From the NCBI GenBank assembly GCA_017439715.1, contig JAFSIR010000032.1:1-35413 (forward strand): a DNA stretch of 35,413 nucleotides, written 5' to 3'. Source of the DNA: Clostridia bacterium. Its GTDB lineage: Bacteria > Bacillota > Clostridia > Christensenellales > QAND01. Under the pieces are notes generated by a model. It searched no databases and was not told the DNA's origin. It saw only the letters and a list, made by a program, of their open reading frames with translations. The position numbers and the translations under genes are program-made. This document shows, in pieces, positions 27,540 to 34,974 of this stretch; the first letter of the stretch is position 1, and each line of letters starts with the position of its first letter.

Positions 27540-29141
27540 ATGAAGCTGACTTTTTTGGGTGCGGCACATGAAGTGACAGGCAGCTGCAGTTATTTGCAGG
27601 TGGGCGATAAAAAGCTGTTGGTGGATTACGGCATGGAACAGGGCCGTGACACCTATGAAAATGAGGCGCTGCCGGTTTTGCCGGGCGAGATCGATGCCGT
27701 AGTGCTCACGCATGCACATGTGGACCACAGCGGCCTGCTTCCCTATTTATATGCAAACGGGTTCCGCGGCCGGGTGCACAGCACGATCGGAACGAAAAAC
27801 CTGTGCGAGATCATGCTGCGCGACAGCGCTCATATCCAGGAATTTGAGGCCGAGTGGCGCAACCGCAAAGGCAAGCGCTCCGGCCGAACGCCCTATGAGC
27901 CGCTGTACACCATGGCGGACGCGGAAGGGATCCTGGCCTGCTTTGTGGCGCATGAATATGATAAACGCGCCGCGATCTCCGAGGGGATCGACGTTCGGTT
28001 CACCGATGCGGGGCATTTGTTGGGCTCATCTTCGGCCGAGCTGTGGCTGCGTGAAGGCGACCGGGAGAGCAAAATCATCTTTTCCGGCGATATCGGAAAC
28101 ATGAACCAGCCCCTGCTGCGTGATCCGCAGCCGGTTATCGGGGCGGATTTTGTTGTGATAGAATCAACATACGGTGACAGGCTGCATAAAGCGCCGCCGG
28201 ATTATGCCGTTGCACTGGCTGCGGTGGTGCAGCGCACGCTGGATCGCGGCGGCAACGTGATCATCCCGTCGTTTGCCGTGGGGCGCACACAGGAGCTGCT
28301 GTATTTCCTGCGCCGCATCAAAACCGAAGGGCTGGTAAAAGGCCATCCTGATTTCCCCGTTGTGGTAGACAGTCCCCTGGCCGTACAGGCCACGGGCGTG
28401 TTTATGGATAACGCGGCCTGGTGCTATGATAAGGAAGCGTGTGAACTGCTGGATAAGGGCATTAATCCCATCGGATTTGAGGGGCTGCGCATGTCCGTTT
28501 CCAGCCAGGATTCCATTGCTTTGAATACCGATCCTGAACCCAAGGTGATCCTGTCGGCTTCCGGCATGTGCGAAGCGGGCCGGGTAAAACACCATCTTAA
28601 GCACAACCTGTGGCGCCCGGAAAGCACGGTGGTGTTCGTGGGATATCAAGGGGTGAACACGCTGGGGCGGTCGCTGCTGGAAGGGGCCAAAAATGTAAAA
28701 CTGTTTGGCGAATCCATTGCGGTGCAGGCGGAGATCGTGGAGCTGCCGGGTATCAGCGGCCATGGAGATCGGGATATGCTGATCCGCTGGCTGACGGCGA
28801 TGGAACAGAAGCCGAACACCGTGTTTGTCAATCATGGCGACAGCGAGGTGTGCGAAGCGTTTGCGGCAAAACTGCGCGATGAGCTGGGTTATCGCGCCAT
28901 AGCCCCGTTCAGCGGGGAACAGTTTGATCTTGCGACCGGCGCGGTGCTGGTAGACAAACCGGGCGTTCCCGTGCAGCGCAAGAGTAAACAGGCCAAACAG
29001 CCGCCCAAGGAAGCGGCTGCGCTGCTGGCTGCCGCTGAGCGGCTGCTGGCCACGGTGAAAAAAGGCATGCAGCGCGATAACCGCCAGCTGCGCCGCATGA
29101 CCGAACAGATCGACCGGCTCACCGAGCTTTGGGAAGAATAA
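27540..29141 (+). CDS. Metallo-beta-lactamase / beta-CASP ribonuclease-type protein
   Basis: The 533-residue protein belongs to the CPSF/RNase J-like branch of the metallo-beta-lactamase fold. The metal-binding THAHVDH lies at 57-63, DAGHLLGSSS and FSGDIGN supply later ligands, and the beta-CASP motifs appear as IESTYGDR, GRTQELLYFL, then ISGHGD and NHGDSE of the RMMBL domain. Related bacterial proteins (YSH1/KH-less CPSF type) are RNA nucleases, but the substrate here is unknown. A Lys/Ala-rich tail with a helical end (about 480-533) follows the core. The ATG at 27540 is chosen because AAGGAGG lies 6 bp upstream; earlier ATGs overlap that site. It heads an operon with a PH-domain protein and an alarmone synthetase. 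Confidence 0.93.
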   Translation: MKLTFLGAAHEVTGSCSYLQVGDKKLLVDYGMEQGRDTYENEALPVLPGEIDAVVLTHAHVDHSGLLPYLYANGFRGRVHSTIGTKNLCEIMLRDSAHIQEFEAEWRNRKGKRSGRTPYEPLYTMADAEGILACFVAHEYDKRAAISEGIDVRFTDAGHLLGSSSAELWLREGDRESKIIFSGDIGNMNQPLLRDPQPVIGADFVVIESTYGDRLHKAPPDYAVALAAVVQRTLDRGGNVIIPSFAVGRTQELLYFLRRIKTEGLVKGHPDFPVVVDSPLAVQATGVFMDNAAWCYDKEACELLDKGINPIGFEGLRMSVSSQDSIALNTDPEPKVILSASGMCEAGRVKHHLKHNLWRPESTVVFVGYQGVNTLGRSLLEGAKNVKLFGESIAVQAEIVELPGISGHGDRDMLIRWLTAMEQKPNTVFVNHGDSEVCEAFAAKLRDELGYRAIAPFSGEQFDLATGAVLVDKPGVPVQRKSKQAKQPPKEAAALLAAAERLLATVKKGMQRDNRQLRRMTEQIDRLTELWEE

Positions 29142-29153
29142 GGAGAAATGAAA

Positions 29154-29543
29154 ATGGAACAAAAAATTGTTTGGAAAGACAGGAAACGCACGCTGTTCGG
29201 TTTGCCGTTATCGTTTACCAGATATAGCCTGACCGAGGACAGGCTGTATATCGACACGGGCTTCTTCTCCCGCCGAGAAGAGGAAGTGCGCCTGTATCGG
29301 ATACTGGATATCACGCTGCGCCGTTCCTTTGAAGAGCGGTTGTTTGGGCTGGGCACGCTGCACTGCTGCTCGGCTGATAAATCTTCCCCTGAGTTTAATA
29401 TCAAGCGGGTGAAAAAAAGCCGCCAGCTGCGGGATCTGCTGTCGGACCTTGTGGAAAAACAGCGGGCAGAAAAACGCATCTCCGGCCGGGAATACATGGG
29501 CGAAGTGGATGACGGGCTGGACGATCTGTACCATGGCGAGTAA
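29154..29543 (+). CDS. Bacterial PH (bPH2/DUF304-like) domain protein
   Basis: The 129-residue product is a bPH2-like domain: WKDRKRTLFGLPLSFTRYSLTEDRLYIDTGFFSRREEEVRLYRILDI (about 8-54, given as a region) has the strand pattern of the YdbT/YdbS fold, in which a tract after RxxEEVxLYRI is diagnostic. No membrane segment is present, unlike many relatives. A charged helical C-terminal tail follows. The ATG at 29154 is chosen because AAGGAG lies 8 bp upstream; an earlier ATG at 29148 is only 2 bp from that site. It lies 12 bp after the nuclease gene and 21 bp before the alarmone synthetase. Function unknown. Confidence 0.78.
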   Translation: MEQKIVWKDRKRTLFGLPLSFTRYSLTEDRLYIDTGFFSRREEEVRLYRILDITLRRSFEERLFGLGTLHCCSADKSSPEFNIKRVKKSRQLRDLLSDLVEKQRAEKRISGREYMGEVDDGLDDLYHGE

Positions 29544-29564
29544 TTGGATCGGGGGCAGGACAAT

Positions 29565-30257
29565 ATGGAAGGCAGCGCACGGCTAAAACAACTCGTTAAC
29601 GATCTGCAGGAAGGCAAAAAACTTGAGGAGATCATAACGCAAACCGAGCAATTCGAGCGGCTGATGTCTTATTATTGGTGCGCGCTGCAGGAGGTTGAAA
29701 CAAAATTCCGCGTGCTGAACAACCAGCTTTCGATCGGCGGAAAACGCAACCCGATCGAAAGCATCAAAACACGGCTCAAATCCGTAAAAAGCATTGAGGG
29801 CAAGCTGGAAAGACGGCAAATGGAAATGACTTGCGAAGCCATTGAAAAGAATTTGTCGGACGTGGCCGGTATTCGCGTGATCTGCAGTTATGTGGATGAT
29901 ATTTATAATCTGGCGGAAAGCTTTTTAAAGCAGGACGATATAACGCTGATCAAGAAAAAAGACTATATCGCCGAGCCCAAACCGAACGGGTACCGCAGCC
30001 TTCACCTGATCATCGAGATCCCTGTGTTTTTGGAGCAGGAAAAGCGGATGGTCAGGGTCGAGGTGCAGATGCGCACTATTGCGATGGAATCCTGGGCGAA
30101 TTTAGAGCATAACACGCGATATAAAAAAGACATCCCGGAACAGACGCTTAAAGCCGTTACTGACATGCTGAACGAGTGCGCCTATATGAGCTACCAGCTT
30201 GACTTGAAAATGCAGCAGGCAAGGGACATTGTTCAAGCAAGTAATGCCGCACTGTAA
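29565..30257 (+). CDS. relQ: Small alarmone synthetase (RelQ/RelP-type GTP pyrophosphokinase)
   Basis: The 230-residue protein contains only the RelA/SpoT synthetase domain and no HD hydrolase domain. The motifs are in order: GIRVICSYVDDIY, then DYIAEPKPNGYRSLHLIIE (substrate G-loop and ATP site), EVQMRTIAMESWANLEH and a C-terminal helix pair. It should make (p)ppGpp from GTP/GDP and ATP. The ATG at 29565 is chosen because GGGGGCAGGA precedes it; a TTG at 29544 would overlap the PH gene end. A strong bidirectional terminator follows. RelQ and RelP cannot be separated by eye; length and helix order favour RelQ. Confidence 0.93.
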   Translation: MEGSARLKQLVNDLQEGKKLEEIITQTEQFERLMSYYWCALQEVETKFRVLNNQLSIGGKRNPIESIKTRLKSVKSIEGKLERRQMEMTCEAIEKNLSDVAGIRVICSYVDDIYNLAESFLKQDDITLIKKKDYIAEPKPNGYRSLHLIIEIPVFLEQEKRMVRVEVQMRTIAMESWANLEHNTRYKKDIPEQTLKAVTDMLNECAYMSYQLDLKMQQARDIVQASNAAL

Positions 30258-30280
30258 CAGGAACACGGAACAAACAAAGA

Positions 30281-30314
30281 AAAACGGTGCAGCTTTTAGG
30301 CTGCACCGTTTTTT
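30281..30314 (+). terminator. Bidirectional terminator between relQ and the flavodiiron gene
   Basis: AAAACGGTGCAGC (30281-30293), TTTTAG loop, GCTGCACCGTTTTTT. It suits both convergent genes. Confidence 0.93.
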
Positions 30315-30335
30315 GTACCTGCTTTACAGGAAAAT

Positions 30336-32129
30336 TCAGCTGATCGGAACAAACTCAGCAGCGCCGTGCTTGCACAGCGGGCACATGATGTCCTCAGGCA
30401 GTTCGGCGCCTTCGTAAACATAGCCGCAGATGTTGCACATATAGCCCTGTTTGCCTTCTGTTTCCGGGCGGGGCTTAACGTAGTTTTGATAATATGTGTA
30501 CGTCATAGTTTCGCGGTCGTTGATCACGCGTGCTTCGGTAACGGTGCAGATGAACATGCCGTGCGAGCCAAGATCAACATACTGCTCCACTTCAAGAGAC
30601 AGGAACGCGTTGATATCGCGGTTAAGGAACACCAGGCCGTTATCGGAACGGCAGGGTGTTTCACCGGCGAATTTGTCCACCGTGCGGCCGCTGCGGAATC
30701 CGAAACATTCAAACACGCTGAACGGCGCATCAACAGACAGGCAGTTCACATTCATTTTGCCGGTCTGCCGGATCACATGGTGGGAGTAATTGGCTTTGTT
30801 GATGGTCACCGCCACGCGGTTAGGCGAATCGGACACCTGAGAAACGGTATTTACGATCAGGCCGTTGTCCTTCTTGCCGTCGTTGCAGGTAACAACATAC
30901 AGGCCGTAACCGATGCGGAACAGGGCTGTAAAATCGCGCTTGTTCGCCGTTTCTTCGGAGCGGGCGATATAATCACGGCAAAGCTCACTGGCCATGGCTT
31001 CCAGCTGATCGATGTTTTCCGGTTTCACGGCAGACTTGATGCGCACCGTGGTGTCAAGATACGTAATGTTTTTGCTGCGGGCAAACATATCTTTCATGAT
31101 CTTGGCGGCCAGCGGCGCCCAGGACCCGTTTTCAATGAAGCCAACCGTGCGGTTTTGGTAGTTGCGCTCGGTCAGATGATCGATAAACTGCTTCATAAAC
31201 GGGAAAATCTCGGCATTGTATGTAGTGGTGGCCAGCACGAGTTTGCTGTAACGGAACGCATCTTCCACCGCTTCAGCCATATCGGCGCGGGCAAGATCGC
31301 ACACAACAACGGCGGGGCAGCCCTTGCTGCGCAGCTTTTCAGCCAGCATTTCAACGGCTGCTTTGGTGTGCCCATATACAGAGGTGTAGGCGATCATGAT
31401 CCCATCCGTTTCAGCGCGGTAAGAGGACCAAATGTTATAAAGCTCAAGATAGTGGCCAAGGTTTTCGGTAAGCACCGGGCCGTGCAGCGGGCAAATGATC
31501 TGAATATCGAGCCCGGCCGCTTTTTTCAAAAGCGCCGGCACCTGTGCGCCGTATTTACCCACCATGCCAAAATAAAACCGGCGGGCGTCGCAATCCCATT
31601 CTTCTTCAACGTCCAGCGCCCCAAACTTACCAAAACCGTCAGCAGAGAACAGCACCTTGTCCGTACTATCGTACGTAACCATCACTTCGGGCCAGTGCAC
31701 CATGGGGGCGAATACAAACGTAAGCTGGTGCGCGCCCAAAGACAGGGTGCCGCCGTTTTCCACAACATGCTTGCGCCCGGTAAGGTCAATGGTAAAGAAA
31801 TTGTCGATCATGGCAAACGTTTTTTCGTTCGCCACAACAACGGCGTCAGGATACACACGCAAAAAGTTTTCCACATTGGCGGAATGGTCGGGCTCCATAT
31901 GCTGCACAACCAGATAATCCGGTTTGCGGCCGTTGAGCGCGGTCTCAAGGTTATCCAGCCATTCATGGGTAAAGCGCGCATCCACAGTGTCCATAACGGC
32001 GACCTTTTCGTCCATGATCACATAAGAGTTATACGCCATCCCGTTGGGAACGATGTATTGGCCTTCAAACAGATCGATTTTATGATCGTTTACACCTACA
32101 TATAAAATATCGTTGGTTATCTTTGTCAT
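30336..32129 (-). CDS. Four-domain flavodiiron protein (diiron, flavodoxin, flavin reductase, rubredoxin-like)
   Basis: Flavodiiron proteins reduce O2 to water or NO to N2O in anaerobes. The 597-residue protein has the diiron metallo-beta-lactamase domain (1-245) with all ligands: H77, E79, D81, H82, H145, D164 and H216. A flavodoxin domain for FMN (about 246-390) follows, then a flavin-reductase-like FMN domain (about 400-550) and a C-terminal metal knuckle with C565, C568, C583 and C586. The Cys pairs are only 14 residues apart, as in rubrerythrin-type knuckles rather than full rubredoxin. The extra two domains could bring electrons from NAD(P)H straight to the diiron site. AAAGGAGACCATT precedes the ATG at 32129. 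It is monocistronic. Confidence 0.94.
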   Translation of the reverse strand: MTKITNDILYVGVNDHKIDLFEGQYIVPNGMAYNSYVIMDEKVAVMDTVDARFTHEWLDNLETALNGRKPDYLVVQHMEPDHSANVENFLRVYPDAVVVANEKTFAMIDNFFTIDLTGRKHVVENGGTLSLGAHQLTFVFAPMVHWPEVMVTYDSTDKVLFSADGFGKFGALDVEEEWDCDARRFYFGMVGKYGAQVPALLKKAAGLDIQIICPLHGPVLTENLGHYLELYNIWSSYRAETDGIMIAYTSVYGHTKAAVEMLAEKLRSKGCPAVVVCDLARADMAEAVEDAFRYSKLVLATTTYNAEIFPFMKQFIDHLTERNYQNRTVGFIENGSWAPLAAKIMKDMFARSKNITYLDTTVRIKSAVKPENIDQLEAMASELCRDYIARSEETANKRDFTALFRIGYGLYVVTCNDGKKDNGLIVNTVSQVSDSPNRVAVTINKANYSHHVIRQTGKMNVNCLSVDAPFSVFECFGFRSGRTVDKFAGETPCRSDNGLVFLNRDINAFLSLEVEQYVDLGSHGMFICTVTEARVINDRETMTYTYYQNYVKPRPETEGKQGYMCNICGYVYEGAELPEDIMCPLCKHGAAEFVPIS

Positions 32130-32163
32130 AATGGTCTCCTTTACGAAAAATACCTTCACTCGT

Positions 32164-32191
32164 ATTATACAAAAAATACTTGTCTTGTCCA
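32164..32191 (-). promoter_or_regulatory. Promoter of the flavodiiron gene
   Basis: On the minus strand TGGACA (32186-32191), 16 bp, and a perfect TATAAT (32164-32169) lie about 35 bp before the start. Confidence 0.68.
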
Positions 32192-32316
32192 TGCGGAAAA
32201 AGAGAAAATCAACGCACGGATGCGAAAATAAAGGAAAGAATTCCGATAAACCGGGAAACCGTTGGCGAACAAAAACCGGCCAATTTCAGAATTCCGGCGG
32301 GCAGCGACTCACAGCC

Positions 32317-32345
32317 GTTCTTGAAGAACAGATGAATGATATAAT
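32317..32345 (+). promoter_or_regulatory. Extended -10 promoter with palindrome at -35
   Basis: The palindrome GTTCTTGAAGAAC (32317-32329) lies where a -35 box would be, 10 bp before TATAAT (32340-32345) preceded by TG. No good -35 is present, which fits an activated or repressed promoter. Confidence 0.5.
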
Positions 32346-32348
32346 GGG

Positions 32349-32395
32349 CCGACAGCCCCCCTGCCGAATTATGGCTGATCGGTTGTTCTTTTTGT
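32349..32395 (+). terminator. Possible leader terminator (attenuator) before the importer operon
   Basis: CCGACAGCC (32349-32357) can pair with GGCTGATCGG (32373-32382), leaving one bulge, and TTGTTCTTTTTG follows. It is the only terminator-like element between the promoter and the Ig-like gene 175 bp downstream. Confidence 0.42.
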
Positions 32396-32569
32396 GTGGA
32401 TATGCTATTTTTATACTGGACATCTCCTCGGTAAAAATGTGCACGGAATGAATACTTTTGTTAAGCGGCGAACGAGCATCTTTCCAAAACAGATCAAGTG
32501 ACGGGCATATTAGACCATATCGGGTCGTAGGGAGGCCGGTCCTTATTTTTCGATTCGGAGGAAGAAAAA

Positions 32570-33157
32570 ATGCGCAAATTGATAGCATTGCTGATGGTTA
32601 TGGCACTGATCATGCTCGGGAGCACCACCGCGTTTGCAGCCGGCGGAAATGGCGATGGTTCCGGCGGCGGCTCGGATGAAGCATTGGGCGTGGAATCCGC
32701 CACCATTGAAAACGGTGCAACGGTGGACCCGGAAGTTGTGATCACGCTGGTATTCACAAAAAACATTTGCCACGCCAGCGTGCGCGAAAACAATAGGGCG
32801 CTGGTTAAACTGGCAGACGGTGAGGGTAACGATGTTGCCGTTACGGTGACGCTCTGCGATGATCAGATTGAACCTGAAAAGAAAAACGATATGGTGATCG
32901 CGCCTGCACAAGCGCTGGCCGAAGGCACATACACCCTGACGGTGCAGGCAGGCGTTACCTCCAAAAGCAAAGTTGTGATGGCGGAAGACTATGTTTTGTC
33001 GTTCACGGTGGCGCAAACCGTCGAGGCGCCTATTGAAACGCCTGACACGGTGCAGCCCGAAGCGGAAGGCGGGAGCAACGGAACAATTATGATCATTGTG
33101 GGCGTTGCAGCGGTGATCGTGGCCGGCGCTATCGTGCTTGCCAAGAAGCGCGGATGA
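32570..33157 (+). CDS. Secreted, membrane-anchored Ig-like domain protein
   Basis: The 195-residue protein has a signal peptide (1-23, cleaved after AFA), a Gly/Ser linker (24-38), a single Ig-like beta domain (about 40-148; ATVDPEVVITLVFTKNICHASVREN and later TYTLTVQAG with the closing VLSFTV strand), a Pro/Glu spacer and a C-terminal membrane anchor (171-191) ending KKRG. Two Cys (C67, C96) lie in the Ig domain. It has no sortase motif. The domain resembles SbsA/CopC-type Ig modules. The stop overlaps the permease start by 4 bp, so it belongs to the importer operon; a role in catching the substrate at the surface is inferred. GGAGGA precedes the ATG. Confidence 0.82.
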   Translation: MRKLIALLMVMALIMLGSTTAFAAGGNGDGSGGGSDEALGVESATIENGATVDPEVVITLVFTKNICHASVRENNRALVKLADGEGNDVAVTVTLCDDQIEPEKKNDMVIAPAQALAEGTYTLTVQAGVTSKSKVVMAEDYVLSFTVAQTVEAPIETPDTVQPEAEGGSNGTIMIIVGVAAVIVAGAIVLAKKRG

Positions 33158-34167
33158 GAAGCAGCGGAAAAACAAAATGGATCGCGGCAGCCGGAGTGGC
33201 TGTCGCGATTTTCCTGTTGAGTATTTGTGCGGGAAGATTTCCGTTATCGCCCGGGGAAATTGCAAAAGCCATCCTGCAGCGCGTTTTTGGCGTGGAGTAT
33301 GGGCTGAATCCTGCCGCAGTTGCCATTGTGGTGGACAATCGCCTTCCCAGAACAATGGCGGGCGCGCTGGTGGGGGCGGCCCTTGCCGCCAGCGGCTGTG
33401 CTTTTCAGGGCTTATTTCAAAACCCACTGGTAAGCCAGGGGGTGCTTGGCGTTTCATCCGGGGCCGGTTTTGGTGCAGCCCTGTCGATCCTCCTGTTTTC
33501 CGGCACTGCGTTTGTGCCGGGGTTTGCGTTTGTGTTTGCGCTGGCGGCGGTATGGCTCAGCTTTATGGTTGCCCGTATGTGCGGAGAGGTAACGCCCCTG
33601 ATGCTGGTGCTGGGCGGCACGATCATTTCTTCCATCTTTTCCGCCCTGCTGTCTTTTTTGAAATATGTGGCCGATCCGTACAATCAGCTGGCGTCCATCG
33701 TGTTTTGGAACATGGGCAGCCTGGCCTCCGTAGAGTCGAGCCTGCTACCTTTCGGTGCTGCGGTGATGCTGGTGGGCATGGCGATCCTGTGTGTTTGCGC
33801 GGGCCCTTTGAATGTGCTGTCTATGGGTGACCGGGAAGCAAAAAGCATGGGCTTGCCGGTGCTGAAAACCAGGATTCTTATCGTTTCGGGTGCCACCCTT
33901 GCCACGGCAGGCGCCGTCAGCATTGCAGGCACCGTTGCCTGGGTGGGCTTGGTGATCCCTCACATAGCCAGATTTCTTATCGGCAGCGACAACAGAAAGC
34001 TGGTCCCATTCAGCATTCTGCTGGGCGCCGCGTTTATGATGCTGGTGGATCTTTTGTGCCGCACCGTTACCGGTTCCGAGATTCCTCTTGGCATTTTGAC
34101 TTCGCTGCTCGGCGGTCCGTTTTTCATTTATCTGCTGCGCCGGTATAAAGGAGGCGGGTGGAAATGA
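33154..34167 (+). CDS. ABC importer permease, FecCD/BtuC family
   Basis: The 337-residue membrane protein has about ten hydrophobic segments and the family marks: FPLSPGEIAKAIL near the N terminus, VDNRLPRTMAGALVGAALAASGCAFQGLFQNPL (about 50-85, as a region), LGVSSGAGFGAAL, and the C-terminal IAGTVAWVGLVIPHIARFLIGSDNRKLVP that contacts the ATPase. FecCD transporters import siderophore-iron, heme or cobalamin/corrinoids; the substrate is not visible. Start ATG overlaps the Ig-like gene (ATGA), and the stop overlaps the ATPase start, so translation of the three is coupled. Confidence 0.95.
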   Translation: MRSSGKTKWIAAAGVAVAIFLLSICAGRFPLSPGEIAKAILQRVFGVEYGLNPAAVAIVVDNRLPRTMAGALVGAALAASGCAFQGLFQNPLVSQGVLGVSSGAGFGAALSILLFSGTAFVPGFAFVFALAAVWLSFMVARMCGEVTPLMLVLGGTIISSIFSALLSFLKYVADPYNQLASIVFWNMGSLASVESSLLPFGAAVMLVGMAILCVCAGPLNVLSMGDREAKSMGLPVLKTRILIVSGATLATAGAVSIAGTVAWVGLVIPHIARFLIGSDNRKLVPFSILLGAAFMMLVDLLCRTVTGSEIPLGILTSLLGGPFFIYLLRRYKGGGWK

Positions 34168-34967
34168 GTGTGCTGGCAGTAAAGGATCTGGCGTTTTCCT
34201 ATGGAACGCACCGCATTTTTTCCAATGTCACCTTTTCGGTTGAGGCGGGGCAGATATTTTGTCTGGTGGGCCCCAACGGATGCGGGAAAACCACTTTGGC
34301 GCACTGCATATTATCGCACCTGAAGCCCGAGAAAGGCACTGTTTTCGTTCAAGGGCGTGATATTGCGGAATACGCGCCCCGCCAGTTGGCGGAACAGATC
34401 GCCTACGTGCCTCAAAACCATACCCGCTCGTTCCCGTATCGCACATTGGATGTGGTGGCCATGGGCCGGACGCGCATGCAAAAACTGATGAAGCCGGGGA
34501 TGAGCCATCAGGATGAGGCGCTGCATTATATGGAGCAGCTGGGGATCGGCCATTTGGCGCAAACGGAATACACCACGCTCAGCGGCGGTGAATTGCAGAT
34601 GGTGCTTTTGGCAAGAGCGCTGACCCAGCAAAGCAACATTTTGGTCATGGATGAGCCTGCCGCTCATTTGGATATAAAGCGAACGCAGGATGTTCTGCTG
34701 GTCCTGACAAAACTGGCCAAAGAACAGGGCAAAACGGTTTTGCTGTCCACCCATGATTTTAATCATCCCCTTCTGTTTGAAGACGAAGGGGCGGATGTAA
34801 AAATGGCGCTGATGGAAAAAGGGAAGATCAGCGAGATCGGAACACCGGTGGAACTGCTTTCCTCCGGCCTGATCCATGACATATATAACATTCAAAGCAA
34901 AGTTTTAACACTCAGCGCAGATAAACCCAGGCATTATCTTGCAGCCTGGAACGAAGAAGTGGAGTAA
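34164..34967 (+). CDS. ABC importer ATPase (FepC/BtuD-like)
   Basis: The 267-residue nucleotide-binding subunit has Walker A GPNGCGKT at 36-43, the Q-loop in IAYVPQNHT, signature LSGGELQMVLLARAL, Walker B ILVMDEPAAHLD and switch His in LLSTHDFNH. It pairs with the FecCD permease. The ATG at 34164 is chosen because AAGGAGG lies upstream; a GTG 6 bp earlier is in frame but less likely. It overlaps the permease by 4 bp and precedes the binding-protein gene by 7 bp. Confidence 0.95.
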   Translation: MSVLAVKDLAFSYGTHRIFSNVTFSVEAGQIFCLVGPNGCGKTTLAHCILSHLKPEKGTVFVQGRDIAEYAPRQLAEQIAYVPQNHTRSFPYRTLDVVAMGRTRMQKLMKPGMSHQDEALHYMEQLGIGHLAQTEYTTLSGGELQMVLLARALTQQSNILVMDEPAAHLDIKRTQDVLLVLTKLAKEQGKTVLLSTHDFNHPLLFEDEGADVKMALMEKGKISEIGTPVELLSSGLIHDIYNIQSKVLTLSADKPRHYLAAWNEEVE

Positions 34968-34974
34968 ACAGCCA

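Larger units (their letters stand above)
32130..32569. other. 440-bp intergenic region between the flavodiiron gene and the importer operon
   Basis: Contents from left to right: the flavodiiron promoter (32164-32191, minus); an AT-rich stretch with a direct repeat AGAATTCCG (32238-32246 and 32288-32296); a palindrome GTTCTTGAAGAAC (32317-32329); an extended -10 TGATATAAT (32337-32345, plus); a hairpin with a U-rich tail (32349-32395); and about 170 bp of leader to the start of the Ig-like gene. I see no recognisable cobalamin, FMN or other riboswitch consensus, and no convincing small ORF. Confidence 0.6.

Noticed and set aside
30366-32105. 579-residue open frame antisense to the flavodiiron gene, and similar long frames antisense to gdhA (127-1572), glyS (9265-10674), uvrB (20643-21656) and glycerate kinase (10880-12025)
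   Set aside because: They mirror genes with clear family identity, have no convincing ribosome binding sites, and read as His/Arg/Gly-rich sequence typical of opposite-strand shadows in GC-rich codon usage.
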